From an uncultured Clostridia bacterium (lineage in GTDB: Bacteria > Bacillota > Clostridia > Oscillospirales > Acutalibacteraceae), in the NCBI GenBank assembly GCA_944384925.1, contig CALWVF010000014.1:1-52708 (forward strand): a stretch of DNA of 52,708 bases. Reading direction: 5' to 3'. This document shows positions 42,695 through 52,436 of this stretch, in pieces. The notes under the pieces were generated by a model. It ran no database searches and was not told the origin of the DNA. It worked only from the letters and a program-made list of their open reading frames with translations. A program made the translations under genes and the position numbers. Within the stretch, counting starts at the first letter, position 1; each line of letters opens with the position of its first letter.

Positions 42695-44278
42695 TTATTG
42701 TTTTCCTTTACTCACTACTATTTTAATCCTCGAACCATATTCCACTACATCCCCTGCCTTATAATTATAGTATCCTATAATTATTCCCTCGTTTACAGAG
42801 TCATTGTATTCAAATATTGATTCAGGAATTAATTTTAATTTTGTTAATGCTATCGATGCCTCAGATAATGTCATTCCTTTTATATCCGGAAGCTTTTTCA
42901 TCTTTGTTCCTTTACTCACAGTTACTACTATAGCAGAACCCCTTGTCACCATTGTACCATAACTTGGTTCTTGACTTAATATAAGACCTTCTGCTATAGT
43001 ATCGCTAAAGTCTTCAGATGTTTGTATAATCTGATAATCTTGAAACGCACTATATGCCTTTTTGACATCTGCGTAATTCTTTCCTATTAAGTTCGGCACT
43101 AGTAATTTATCTTCTTTTTCAAGCTCTGAGCTATTTGAATTTACAAGTACTGTATTTGATTCTTCGTTGTTGTTAATTATTTCATTTTTTTTATTTAAAT
43201 TATATATTAGATAACAAATCACCAATATAACTAAAAATATAGTTAAAGTTATAATCCATGAAGCATACTTTGGAATTTTTTTACTCTCTGTATGCTTTTT
43301 ATTATTTTCTATTTTATATTCCTTTACCTTCGCAAGTATTGTGAGTTCTTTTTTAAAAGTTTCAAATGTTCTTATTCTATCATTTTTATATACTTGGAGC
43401 CCACTTGCAAGTGTAGAAATAACATGTTCAGGTATCATTTCCAGAAGTTTGTTATTAACCATTAATCGAGCATTTTTCTTTCTAGATTCAATACTCGGCG
43501 GAAAGTTTCCTGTTAATGCAAAAAACATCGATGCCGACAAACCATATATATCTGTTCTCTCATCTAGAATATCTTTTGGATTATATTGCTCGAGTGCAGA
43601 GCATCCTTTATATAATTTAGGCTCTATATCTGTACCATATTTTCTTAATTGATAAATTGCAAAACCTGTAAGTTTCATTTTACCATTAGGTAATATTATA
43701 ATATTTTCGGGTGAAATACCATAGTGATTAATTCCAATATTGCTCATTTCAATAAGAGTTGATATTACAGGCATAAACATTTCACTAATACTAGACCAGC
43801 TTAGCCTTCCACCTTTTCTCTCAACAAATTGTATAAGATTAATTCCGCTAAGCCATTCATATACAATATATATAGTATTATTTTGAAAAACTATATTGTA
43901 TACAGAAACAATACTAGGAAATTCCCTTAATCTTGCAATAGATTTAAAATAATTAGAAAATTCAGTTTTATACTCTTCAAACTTATCTTTTAAATCATAT
44001 TCAACAATAACGCCTTCACCACGTCTGGAACAAAGATTTTTTGGGTAAAATTCTCGAATATATACTTTACTACTAGTTTCTATATCATATGCTATATATC
44101 CTATGCCTTCACCATCACAGTCTAAATCTTTACCAACTTTATATCTATCTTCAATTATTGCCCCTTGTTGTAGTGCATAATCAGAATTTGACGATTGTTT
44201 ATATCCACAATTCGGGCATATATTTTTCTCTCCAATATAGTTCATACATGCCATACATAATTTACTAAATTCTTTCAA
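42695..44278 (-). CDS. Membrane PASTA protein with degenerate kinase domain (pseudokinase)
   Basis: It starts at a TTG behind GGAGG. The 527-aa protein begins with a zinc ribbon (Cys8, 11, 21 and 24). A kinase-like domain spans about 40-320, but the three key motifs are altered: the ATP-binding Lys position is Arg75 (VYIREF), HRD is HYG at 185-187, and DFG is replaced by GFA at 205-207. It therefore probably does not phosphorylate. A membrane segment at 340-358 and two PASTA domains (393-457 and 461-525) follow. PASTA domains bind peptidoglycan fragments or muropeptides. It ends convergently with the XRE gene. Confidence 0.85.
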   Translation of the reverse strand: MKEFSKLCMACMNYIGEKNICPNCGYKQSSNSDYALQQGAIIEDRYKVGKDLDCDGEGIGYIAYDIETSSKVYIREFYPKNLCSRRGEGVIVEYDLKDKFEEYKTEFSNYFKSIARLREFPSIVSVYNIVFQNNTIYIVYEWLSGINLIQFVERKGGRLSWSSISEMFMPVISTLIEMSNIGINHYGISPENIIILPNGKMKLTGFAIYQLRKYGTDIEPKLYKGCSALEQYNPKDILDERTDIYGLSASMFFALTGNFPPSIESRKKNARLMVNNKLLEMIPEHVISTLASGLQVYKNDRIRTFETFKKELTILAKVKEYKIENNKKHTESKKIPKYASWIITLTIFLVILVICYLIYNLNKKNEIINNNEESNTVLVNSNSSELEKEDKLLVPNLIGKNYADVKKAYSAFQDYQIIQTSEDFSDTIAEGLILSQEPSYGTMVTRGSAIVVTVSKGTKMKKLPDIKGMTLSEASIALTKLKLIPESIFEYNDSVNEGIIIGYYNYKAGDVVEYGSRIKIVVSKGKQ

Positions 44279-44393
44279 ATGAAAAATCCTCCAAACTAAA
44301 ACATTTTGGAAAAATCATTCCAATAAAATTATATCATGTATTAATTTTCCTATCAACAGATTTATTTAAAAAATACATACTTTTCAATTAAAG

Positions 44394-45665
44394 TTAACAA
44401 ATATTTAATAGTCCTTTGTCAAGCATAAATTGTATAGCAAGCATAACTCCAATCTTTGCACTATGAAAATTAAGTCCACCTTGCATCCATACAGCATATG
44501 GCTCTCTTAGGGGTGCATCTGCCGACAATTCTATTGAAGATCCTAAGGTAAATGATCCGGAAGCCATTATTACTTTATTTTCATAACCAGGCATATCCCA
44601 AGGTTCAGGAATAACAAATGAATCTATTGGTGCTCCTTTTTGAATACCTTGGCAAAAAGCTATTAAAGATTCATCGTTTCGAAGTTTAATAGCTTGAACT
44701 ATATCTGCTCTAGGCTCATTGTATTTTGGTATTGTATCGTACCCTAAATTTTCAAACAATGCAGCTGTAAATATGGCATTTTTCAACGCTTCTCCGGTTA
44801 CATGAGGTGCATTAAATATTCCCATAAACAACTCTCTATTTTGCCCTAAGGTTGCGCCTACCTCTTTTCCAAGACCTGGCGTTGTTAATCGATAAGAGCA
44901 TTGTTCTACTAAATGTTTTTTTCCTGCTATGTATCCACCTGTTGATGCTATGCCTCCACCTGGATTCTTTATTAATGAGCCTGCCATTATGTCTACTCCA
45001 TTTGATAAAGGTTCTTTTTTTTCTACAAATTCTCCATAGCAGTTGTCTAGCATTACAATGCAGCCTGGACACTTCTTTTTTACTATTTCTGCAACCCTTG
45101 AAATATCCTCAACAAATAACGAGGGCCTTAATGTATATCCCCTAGACCTTTGAATATATACCATTTTTATTTTTTCGTTGATTGATTCCTTTATACTATC
45201 ATAATCTAAATTACCATCGTTCATTAAATTTATTTGTTTGTAATTAATTCCAAATTCTTTTAATGTGCCAGATTTATTGTGATTTAATCCAATAACACCC
45301 TTTAAAGTGTCATAAGGCTCTCCTGTAACACTAAGCATAGTGTCTCCAGGACGTAGCATTCCAAATAAGGCAACTGTTAGCGCATGTGTACCACACACAA
45401 AATTATGCCTTACTAATGCATCTTCTGCCTGAAATATGTTTGCACAAACAGCATCAAGAGCTTCTCTTCCTATATCACCATATCCGTATCCAGTAGAAGA
45501 CACGAAATGTCTTTCACTAATGTCATTATCCATAAATGCCTTTAAAACTCTATGTTGATTATATTCTGTTATATCATCTATTTTTGCAAACTGTTGTTTG
45601 CATTTATCTAAGGCTCTTTCAGATTCTCTTAGTATTTTTTCATCTATATTAAATATATTATTCAT
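44394..45665 (-). CDS. Methionine gamma-lyase / aluminium-resistance family PLP enzyme
   Basis: This 423-aa protein matches the PF06838 family: HFVSSTGYGYGDIGREALD, LVRHNFVCGTHALTVAL, CIVMLDNCYGEFVE and the PLP-lysine segment MAGSLIKNPGGGIASTGG. The family acts on sulfur amino acids or cystathionine, with the reaction rarely tested. It begins 3 nt after the GNAT stop and is part of an operon with it and the M42 genes. Confidence 0.9.
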   Translation of the reverse strand: MNNIFNIDEKILRESERALDKCKQQFAKIDDITEYNQHRVLKAFMDNDISERHFVSSTGYGYGDIGREALDAVCANIFQAEDALVRHNFVCGTHALTVALFGMLRPGDTMLSVTGEPYDTLKGVIGLNHNKSGTLKEFGINYKQINLMNDGNLDYDSIKESINEKIKMVYIQRSRGYTLRPSLFVEDISRVAEIVKKKCPGCIVMLDNCYGEFVEKKEPLSNGVDIMAGSLIKNPGGGIASTGGYIAGKKHLVEQCSYRLTTPGLGKEVGATLGQNRELFMGIFNAPHVTGEALKNAIFTAALFENLGYDTIPKYNEPRADIVQAIKLRNDESLIAFCQGIQKGAPIDSFVIPEPWDMPGYENKVIMASGSFTLGSSIELSADAPLREPYAVWMQGGLNFHSAKIGVMLAIQFMLDKGLLNIC

Positions 45666-45667
45666 TA

Positions 45668-46447
45668 TTATAAGTCCCCTATGTTAAACTCAAACCATTT
45701 ATCGTAATTTTTAAATCCAATTTTATTATAAAATTCTTCATTTTTATTTTCTTCTCTAAAAATATATATTTTTTTATTTTCTCTTAGCAAAATCTCTATA
45801 AAACTCTTAATAATATTACTGCCATACCCCATATTTCTATATTCACTTTTTACCAATACTGCACCTATGATGGCACAATTGCTTGTTTCATACATAGTAC
45901 ATGCACATGCGATTAATTTCCCAGATACATAAATCCCTTTTATCCTAGAGCCATTATGTCTAATTCTGTGTGACATATCTACATAAAAGCTTTCAAAATC
46001 TACATTACTGAATCCTGAGTCTTGCTCACTGCTAAGAAAATCATATATAGGTTTTATTTCAGTAATAGATTTTACTTCAAATTCAAGTCTAGAACTTTCA
46101 ATTATAGAATTATTATATTTCATTATATAACCATGCGATTTAAACTTATTATTAAAATAAGAAGCAACATTTTTACCACATAATATTTGTTCTGCGCCAA
46201 TATATTTCATAAAAATCTTCAATTCTTCAAAATCTGCATTATTATCTGCACAAATAATCAGTGTCACATAAAATTTAGATATTATTGATGTGACACGATT
46301 ATTTTCATCATATTGTATCCAGAACCCAGAAAACATTTCTATATTAAAATACAAGTTAAATAGTGATACTATTTTGCACCTAAATGGACATTCTTTTTTA
46401 AAACTTAGAAAATCACATACATTATCTTTAGATAAATAATATATCAT
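45668..46447 (-). CDS. GNAT-family acetyltransferase
   Basis: This 259-aa protein has the acetyl-CoA binding motif in the C-terminal half: IIGAVLVKSEYRNMGYGSNI, followed by FIEILLRENKKIYIFREE and NEEFYNKIGFKNYDKW. The N-terminal half is a divergent second GNAT-like repeat. The substrate is unknown. Its start codon overlaps the stop of the M42 gene by 1 nt (TAATG). Confidence 0.8.
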   Translation of the reverse strand: MIYYLSKDNVCDFLSFKKECPFRCKIVSLFNLYFNIEMFSGFWIQYDENNRVTSIISKFYVTLIICADNNADFEELKIFMKYIGAEQILCGKNVASYFNNKFKSHGYIMKYNNSIIESSRLEFEVKSITEIKPIYDFLSSEQDSGFSNVDFESFYVDMSHRIRHNGSRIKGIYVSGKLIACACTMYETSNCAIIGAVLVKSEYRNMGYGSNIIKSFIEILLRENKKIYIFREENKNEEFYNKIGFKNYDKWFEFNIGDL

Positions 46448-47478
46448 TAAAAAAGTCCACCTGCGATATTTTTAGAAGTTTCTTTAACTGTATTTAGCAC
46501 AGCTTCTAAATCATAACACGTTGCTAAAGATACCGGTGCATGCAAATATCTGCATGGCAAAGAAATTGCTATTGTTTTCACACCGCTTCTAGATGATTGA
46601 ATAACACCTGCATCATTACCTCCAACAACCATAGTCTTAGTTTGCCATTTAGCGCCCACATTCTCTGCAGACTTACAAGCTATATTATATAATTCTCTAT
46701 CGTATATAGTTCTCTTATCCATAAAGGTTACAACAGCGCCCTTGTTAATCTCACAAACTTTTTTCTCTTCATCGACACCAGGAATATCAGAAGCAGTCGT
46801 AGCTTCAACTACAATTGCAGCATCAGGTGCAACAGTGTAAGAAGCAGTTTTTGCTCCTCTAAGTCCTACCTCTTCTTGCACAACAAAAGTAAAATACATG
46901 TCATAAGGTATATCTGATTTTATAATATCTATTAAAACATAGCAACCTATTCTGTCATCTAATGCTTTTGACTTTATCACTCCATTTTTTTCTTCAAAAA
47001 TAGAATCAAAATATATAGGATCTCCTAAGTTTATAATCTCCAGAGCTTGATTTTTAGTTTTTGCTCCTATATCTATAAACATATCCTCTATGGAAGGGAC
47101 ATTTTCTCTTTCATTGCTCGATAATAAATGTAGTGGCTTTACACATACTACACCTTCAATCTCATTTTTTCCGACTGTAACCCCCTTACCATAAATTACC
47201 TGCTTGTCTACTCCTCCAACCTCAGTAAACTTAATAAGACCATCATCTGTAATATGTGTAACAATAAATCCAACTTCATCCATATGCGCCGATAACATTA
47301 GTTTTAACTTAGGTTTATTGGCCCCTTTTTTAAACGCAATAACATTTCCCATTGAGTCTACGTTTACTTCATCTACATAGTCAGATATATTCTTAATTAT
47401 TAAATCTCTCACAGCATTTTCATCACCAGAAATTCCTTTTGCACAACATAATTCCTTTAGTAATTTTAAATCAAGCAT
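46447..47478 (-). CDS. M42 family metallopeptidase (second of two)
   Basis: The start is the ATG at 47478, inside the 8-nt overlap with the upstream paralogue. The 343-aa protein has the M42 metal ligands in SAHMDEVGFIVTHI, LDDRIGCYVLID and VVQEEVGLRGAKTA. The family comprises cobalt/zinc aminopeptidases that form large shells; some members were wrongly named endoglucanases. The two genes here are diverged copies. Confidence 0.9.
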   Translation of the reverse strand: MLDLKLLKELCCAKGISGDENAVRDLIIKNISDYVDEVNVDSMGNVIAFKKGANKPKLKLMLSAHMDEVGFIVTHITDDGLIKFTEVGGVDKQVIYGKGVTVGKNEIEGVVCVKPLHLLSSNERENVPSIEDMFIDIGAKTKNQALEIINLGDPIYFDSIFEEKNGVIKSKALDDRIGCYVLIDIIKSDIPYDMYFTFVVQEEVGLRGAKTASYTVAPDAAIVVEATTASDIPGVDEEKKVCEINKGAVVTFMDKRTIYDRELYNIACKSAENVGAKWQTKTMVVGGNDAGVIQSSRSGVKTIAISLPCRYLHAPVSLATCYDLEAVLNTVKETSKNIAGGLF

Positions 47479-48487
47479 TCTCTTCACCCTTTTTCTTTAT
47501 ATACGAAACAAGAAGCCTTGCAGTATATTCAATATCATCAATCGACACTTCCTCTACAGATGTGTGCATATTTCTCTCTGGTATAGAAATCAATCCACAT
47601 GGTATCCCCGTTCTAGAAGAAGATATAGAATCCGCATTTGTTCCTGTTTTTCCACCCATAATTTCTAATTGATACGGTATATTATCTGTTTTTGATAAAT
47701 TAATTAAGTCGCTGCTTATTTTTTTAGATAATACTGGTGAAATACCTATCATTGGTCCACGCCCCATAATGCCTGATTTCTCTTTTGGAACTCCTGGCTG
47801 AAAAGCGAAACTTACATCCACAATAATTGCTTCATCTGGCTCTATAAGGAAAGAAGCTGTTTGAGCACCTAGCGCACTTGTTTCTTCTTGAACGCTCAAT
47901 ATTATTGTAAGCTTGCAGTTGATAGAGTCTTTGCTTAAAATCTCAGCGCATCTTATTAATGCTGCTACACTTGCTCTATTGTCGAGCGCTTGTATTCCTA
48001 TAATATTGTTTAAAAGTCTTTTTCCTTTTGAGCATATTACAGCTCTATCCCCAACAGAAACTACTTTCTCTATATTCTCCTTTTCTAAACCCGTATCTAT
48101 AGTTATATCTCCAAATGCCTGAATTTTATTATCAGTACTCGATAAATGTGGGGGTACACAGCATATTATTCCAAATATTTCTTCTCTTCCGAGTATTTTC
48201 ACGGTTGCTCCCGCAAGCACTCTTCTGTCTATACCTCCACAAGAAGCAATTTTTAAAAATCCATTTTCATCTATATGAGTTATCACTAATCCTATCTGGT
48301 CCATATGTGCATCAATCATAATATGATATTTAGAATCTTTATTGCCCATTACAGCGATAATATTTCCATTTACATCTTTTTCTACCTCTGCGTAATTTGA
48401 TAACTCTCTTGTAACTAAATTTCCAATATCTTCTTCATCACCCGATACTCCACTAGATTGACACAATTTAAAAATTAACTCTTCCAT
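47471..48487 (-). CDS. M42 family metallopeptidase (first of two)
   Basis: This 338-aa protein has the same motif order as its neighbour: DAHMDQIGLVITHI, ALDNRASVAALIR and VQEETSALGAQTASF. The catalytic Glu pair is present. It follows murD by 30 nt and is probably in the same operon. Confidence 0.9.
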   Translation of the reverse strand: MEELIFKLCQSSGVSGDEEDIGNLVTRELSNYAEVEKDVNGNIIAVMGNKDSKYHIMIDAHMDQIGLVITHIDENGFLKIASCGGIDRRVLAGATVKILGREEIFGIICCVPPHLSSTDNKIQAFGDITIDTGLEKENIEKVVSVGDRAVICSKGKRLLNNIIGIQALDNRASVAALIRCAEILSKDSINCKLTIILSVQEETSALGAQTASFLIEPDEAIIVDVSFAFQPGVPKEKSGIMGRGPMIGISPVLSKKISSDLINLSKTDNIPYQLEIMGGKTGTNADSISSSRTGIPCGLISIPERNMHTSVEEVSIDDIEYTARLLVSYIKKKGEENA

Positions 48488-48517
48488 AATTCACTACCTA
48501 ACATAAATTTATTAAAC

Positions 48518-49909
48518 TTATAATCTGTTTACTATATATTTAAAATGATTTCCTCTCTCTATAAAATTTTTATATAAATCAAAGCTCGCACATGCAGGTG
48601 ACATACTAACTATATCACCGTATTCTGCATTTTCATAAGCAGCATGTACCGCTTCTTCCATATTTTTAACTTTAATAATTTTAGGATTTCCTTCTTTATA
48701 TGCAGAAGCACCCTTTACTGCAGCTTCAATTTTTTCTGCTGTATCACCCATTAAAATTAAAATTTTAACTTTGTCTACAATAATTGGACCTAATTCATCA
48801 AATGGTATTTTTTTGTCGTATCCTCCAGCTATGATAATTATTTTCTTATCGTATAATGAAAGTGTTCCTGATGCTGTACGTGTTGGACTAGACGCAATAG
48901 AATCATTATAATATTTTACACCATTTACTTCCCTAACAAACTCTGATCTATGCTCAACACCACCAAATTCCATCGCAACCTTTTTCATGAATTTTTTATC
49001 TACAAGCCCCCAAAGGGCACTTATTGCTGCCAGATAATTTTCGAGGTTATGTTTACCCGGTATTTTTATATCAGTAGATTTCATTATGCTTTCATCTTTG
49101 CCATTAATAGACATATATATATGTCCACTTTCTGAAACCCATGATCCATTATCACATTTGTCTTTTCTGCTAAAATAAAAAACTTGGCCTCTTGCAGAGC
49201 TATTAAATCCCTTTGTTATTTCATTGTCTTGATTAAGAACCAATCTCGAGAAGGCATTTTGATGTATTAAAATATTTTTTTTAGCATCTATATATTCAGC
49301 CATATCCTTATGAATGTCTAAATGATTAGGCGATAAATTAGTCACCACAGCTATATCAGGGCTTTTTCTCATAGATATCAATTGAAAACTAGATAATTCT
49401 ACAACAGCTACATCATCCTCTGAAATTTCCTCGATAGAAGGCAGCAATGGGCGCCCTATATTACCACCTAAGTATACACGCTTACCAGATGCTTCAAGCA
49501 TTTTAGCTATTATAGATGTTGTTGTAGTTTTACCATCACTACCTGTAATTGCAATAATTGGGCAGGGACAAACATCAAAAAAAACTTCCATTTCAGATGT
49601 TACCACAATATTTTTATTTCTCGCCTGAATGAGTTCCGGCAAATAATATTTCATTCCCGGTGTACGAAAAATTATATCTACATTTAGATCTTTTAAATAG
49701 TCTTCTCCTAAACACAACTCTACACCACTTTTTTCAAGGCCTTCAATATCAATTTGCAATTCACTTTTGGTTCTTGAGTCACACGCAATAATGTTTGCGC
49801 CTTTATTTAAAAACATATGTATAAGTGGCAAATTGCTTTCTCCTATACCACAAAGTGCAATTTTTTTACCTTTTATTAAATTATAAAACTTATTCAAATT
49901 TCTATTCAT
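48518..49909 (-). CDS. murD: UDP-N-acetylmuramoyl-alanine--D-glutamate ligase
   Basis: This 463-aa protein has the Mur ligase P-loop ITGSDGKTTT at 121-130, the VTNLSPNHLDIHKDM motif, EHRSEFVREVNGVKYYNDSI and the C-terminal VSMSPACASFDLYKNFIERG. It adds D-glutamate in cytoplasmic cell-wall synthesis. The length is normal. It has a GGGGGA ribosome site. Its location away from the usual division cluster is notable but not rare. Confidence 0.95.
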   Translation of the reverse strand: MNRNLNKFYNLIKGKKIALCGIGESNLPLIHMFLNKGANIIACDSRTKSELQIDIEGLEKSGVELCLGEDYLKDLNVDIIFRTPGMKYYLPELIQARNKNIVVTSEMEVFFDVCPCPIIAITGSDGKTTTTSIIAKMLEASGKRVYLGGNIGRPLLPSIEEISEDDVAVVELSSFQLISMRKSPDIAVVTNLSPNHLDIHKDMAEYIDAKKNILIHQNAFSRLVLNQDNEITKGFNSSARGQVFYFSRKDKCDNGSWVSESGHIYMSINGKDESIMKSTDIKIPGKHNLENYLAAISALWGLVDKKFMKKVAMEFGGVEHRSEFVREVNGVKYYNDSIASSPTRTASGTLSLYDKKIIIIAGGYDKKIPFDELGPIIVDKVKILILMGDTAEKIEAAVKGASAYKEGNPKIIKVKNMEEAVHAAYENAEYGDIVSMSPACASFDLYKNFIERGNHFKYIVNRL

Positions 49910-50128
49910 AAAACAGTATTCCCCCTGATATAGGCATTATTTAACATCTCATATCAATTATACTTTTTTAAAAATAAAATATCAATTAAAAAGAAAATAT
50001 TTATTATTCTCACCTTATATATACCATATATCTATAATTATAAATTAAAAGTAATTATTTTATTTGTATTATTTTGTTTTAAATAATTAATTTAAATATA
50101 AACGCTTTTTATAATGAATTTAATATGA

Positions 50129-50134
50129 TATAAT
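50129..50134 (+). promoter_or_regulatory. Extended -10 promoter for the DnaD-domain gene
   Basis: TATAAT preceded by TGA (50126-50128); no good -35. It is followed by GGAGGT at 50143-50148. The rest of the 250-bp divergent gap to murD (49910-50128) is AT-rich with no gene I can support. Confidence 0.5.
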
Positions 50135-50159
50135 ATTTAATTGGAGGTTTAATGATAAT

Positions 50160-51170
50160 ATGAATTTTTCACTTAATTTAGGTAATTGGAATTCTATTTT
50201 TGCTGTTCCAACTTGTATTGTAGATAAACATATAAAATTAGCCGGAAGCGCACAATTAAAAGTACTTCTGTGGGTTTTACGTTACTCTGGAACAGTGTTT
50301 TCTATAGACGACATCGCTTCTTTTCTATCGATGCATCCAGCTGATGTCAAAGATGCTCTGCAATATTGGACGACTATTGGTGTTATATCTATAAATGAAA
50401 ACACTATTGTTCCATCAAATAATACTTCTCAAGATAACAATTCTTATAATATAATCTCAGATAATAATGCAAAACTTCAACAACAAGCTGCTCCATGCAC
50501 TCAAAAAACTAAACGTGCTATCTCCAGGCCTCAAAAACCCAACAGTGTGCACGTTGCGGAAAGAATTAATGGCGCTCCTGAAATCGCATTTTTAATGCAG
50601 GAAGCACAAATTATTTTAGGTAGACCTATATCTAATGGAGATTCTGCTATATTATTAATGCTTCACGATAACGATGGCCTTCCTGTTGATGTAATAATAA
50701 TGATACTACAATATGCAGTAAATAACGGAAAAAGCAATATGAAGTACATAGAAAAAATAGCAATCGACTGGGCTGCTGAAGAAATCGATACTCTTGAAAA
50801 AGCTGAAAATAAAATACGACAATTAGAAGAACAAAAAAAGTGTTGGACCAAATTAGAAAATATAATTGGAATTGCACATCGTGCCCCAACAGCAAAAGAA
50901 AGTGAAATGGCAAATAGATGGATAAATATATGGCACTTTAATAGCGACTTAATTAAAGAAGCTTACGACAGATGTGTAAATTCCCAGGGCAAGTATGTTC
51001 CAAGTTATATGGATGCTATTATTAAAAGATGGCACAATAGCGGCATTCGAACAATTAATCGGGCTATAGAAGAAACTTTTAATGGTAAATCTAAATCAAA
51101 GCAAAAGTCTTCATATAGCGCTTCTTACAATATAGAAGAATATGAAAACTCAAGCATATTTGACGAATAG
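50160..51170 (+). CDS. DnaD-domain replication protein
   Basis: This 336-aa protein begins with a winged-helix-like segment (ASFLSMHPADVKDALQYWTT). It carries two DnaD-type helical blocks: VAERINGAPEIAFLMQEAQI with LHDNDGLPVDVIIMILQYAV, and a C-terminal one with IGIAHRAPTAKESEMANRWI. DnaD-domain proteins help restart or start replication by loading the helicase. The pairing with a helicase loader 52 nt downstream supports this. Confidence 0.85.
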   Translation: MNFSLNLGNWNSIFAVPTCIVDKHIKLAGSAQLKVLLWVLRYSGTVFSIDDIASFLSMHPADVKDALQYWTTIGVISINENTIVPSNNTSQDNNSYNIISDNNAKLQQQAAPCTQKTKRAISRPQKPNSVHVAERINGAPEIAFLMQEAQIILGRPISNGDSAILLMLHDNDGLPVDVIIMILQYAVNNGKSNMKYIEKIAIDWAAEEIDTLEKAENKIRQLEEQKKCWTKLENIIGIAHRAPTAKESEMANRWINIWHFNSDLIKEAYDRCVNSQGKYVPSYMDAIIKRWHNSGIRTINRAIEETFNGKSKSKQKSSYSASYNIEEYENSSIFDE

Positions 51171-51222
51171 TCAGACTTTACAATTATAATTTTAAATTAC
51201 TAAAAATTATGGTGGTGATTTA

Positions 51223-52245
51223 ATGGGTTATGGGAAAAGTGTTTATGAATGTGTATATAATAAGCTTTCAGAGAAAAGAAAAAGAGCATTATACGAAGCA
51301 AAACAAAGAAAAAATAAATTATACGCACGCTCTAAGCGGGCAAAACAAATAGAGTCCTTACTTTCATCTACCGCTATACAAGCTGCCAAATCTATATTAA
51401 GCAGTGGAAACGCTAAATTAAAATTAGAAGAATTAAAAAAAAATAACTTGTTATTGCAAAAAGAGTTAAAAAATATATTAAAGGAATTTGGTTTACCTGA
51501 TAATTATATTGATGTGCAATATGATTGCAAACTTTGTAATGATCAAGGGTATATTGATGGTAAAATGTGCACTTGCATGAAACAAATGCTAAGAAATGAA
51601 GCATATAATCGTTTAAATTGCATTTCAGCGTTGTCGTTGTCATCATTTGAAACATTTTCCCTAGATTATTATTCATCTGAGCCTATCGGTAAGGGTTTGC
51701 CATCACCTCAAAAAAGAATGAATGACATATTCAGGTTTTGTAAAAATTATGCCGACAATTTTTCAAAAGATTCTAAGAGCCTTATTATGCAAGGTGCTAC
51801 GGGGTTAGGGAAAACTCACCTTTCTTTATCAATAGCAAAATCCGCAATAGATAAAGGTTATGGAGTTATTTATATATCTACTCCAAATATAGTTTCAAAA
51901 ATTGAAAAGGAAAGATTTCGATATAACCATGAGACATCTCAAGAAGAAACCGAAGTATTGTTGTGTGAATGTGACTTATTAATATTAGATGATTTAGGTA
52001 CAGAATTCTCAACCTCATTTTCTAATGCTACAATATATAACCTAATTAATTCTCGCATTATGCTCAATAAACCAACTATAATTAATACAAACCTTTCGAT
52101 GCGAGAACTTGAAAAGGGTTATTCAGAGAGATTAGTATCAAGAATCATTGGCGACATGATTCGTTTAGAGTTTTTGGGAAGTGATGTAAGGCACCAAAAA
52201 ACGTTAAATAAAATACGTCAAAGTAAAATACATTTCGACAATTAA
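51223..52245 (+). CDS. DnaC/DnaI-type helicase loader ATPase
   Basis: This 340-aa protein has an N-terminal helical region, a zinc-like cysteine group (C102, C105, C116, C118), and a AAA+ core with P-loop GATGLGKT at 191-198 and Walker B LLILDDLG at 252-259. The arginine in ERLVSRI is in the expected place. It loads the replicative helicase together with the DnaD-domain partner. The ribosome site is GGTGGTG. Confidence 0.9.
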   Translation: MGYGKSVYECVYNKLSEKRKRALYEAKQRKNKLYARSKRAKQIESLLSSTAIQAAKSILSSGNAKLKLEELKKNNLLLQKELKNILKEFGLPDNYIDVQYDCKLCNDQGYIDGKMCTCMKQMLRNEAYNRLNCISALSLSSFETFSLDYYSSEPIGKGLPSPQKRMNDIFRFCKNYADNFSKDSKSLIMQGATGLGKTHLSLSIAKSAIDKGYGVIYISTPNIVSKIEKERFRYNHETSQEETEVLLCECDLLILDDLGTEFSTSFSNATIYNLINSRIMLNKPTIINTNLSMRELEKGYSERLVSRIIGDMIRLEFLGSDVRHQKTLNKIRQSKIHFDN

Positions 52246-52310
52246 ACATTAGAATTTCTTACTAATTATTTAAATTGTTTAACAAAAATTATTTAAATGC
52301 ATAACAAAAA

Positions 52311-52351
52311 CGCTATTCACTAAGTTTTAACCTTAGAAATAGCGCTTTTTT
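52311..52351 (+). terminator. Terminator after the helicase loader
   Basis: CGCTATT pairs with AAATAGCG, with an inner CTAAG/CTTAG stem, followed by a run of six Ts. The 190-bp gap to the next gene shows nothing else. Confidence 0.85.
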
Positions 52352-52436
52352 ATAATAAAAACGAAAAATTACCATATGTGACTGGGGAACCCCGAAATAT
52401 GTCCAGTAATAAAACAATTCTATCCTTTGTTACAAC

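Noticed and set aside
50647-50913. - strand hydrophobic frame inside the DnaD-domain gene
   Set aside because: No ribosome site and full overlap with a conserved coding region on the other strand.
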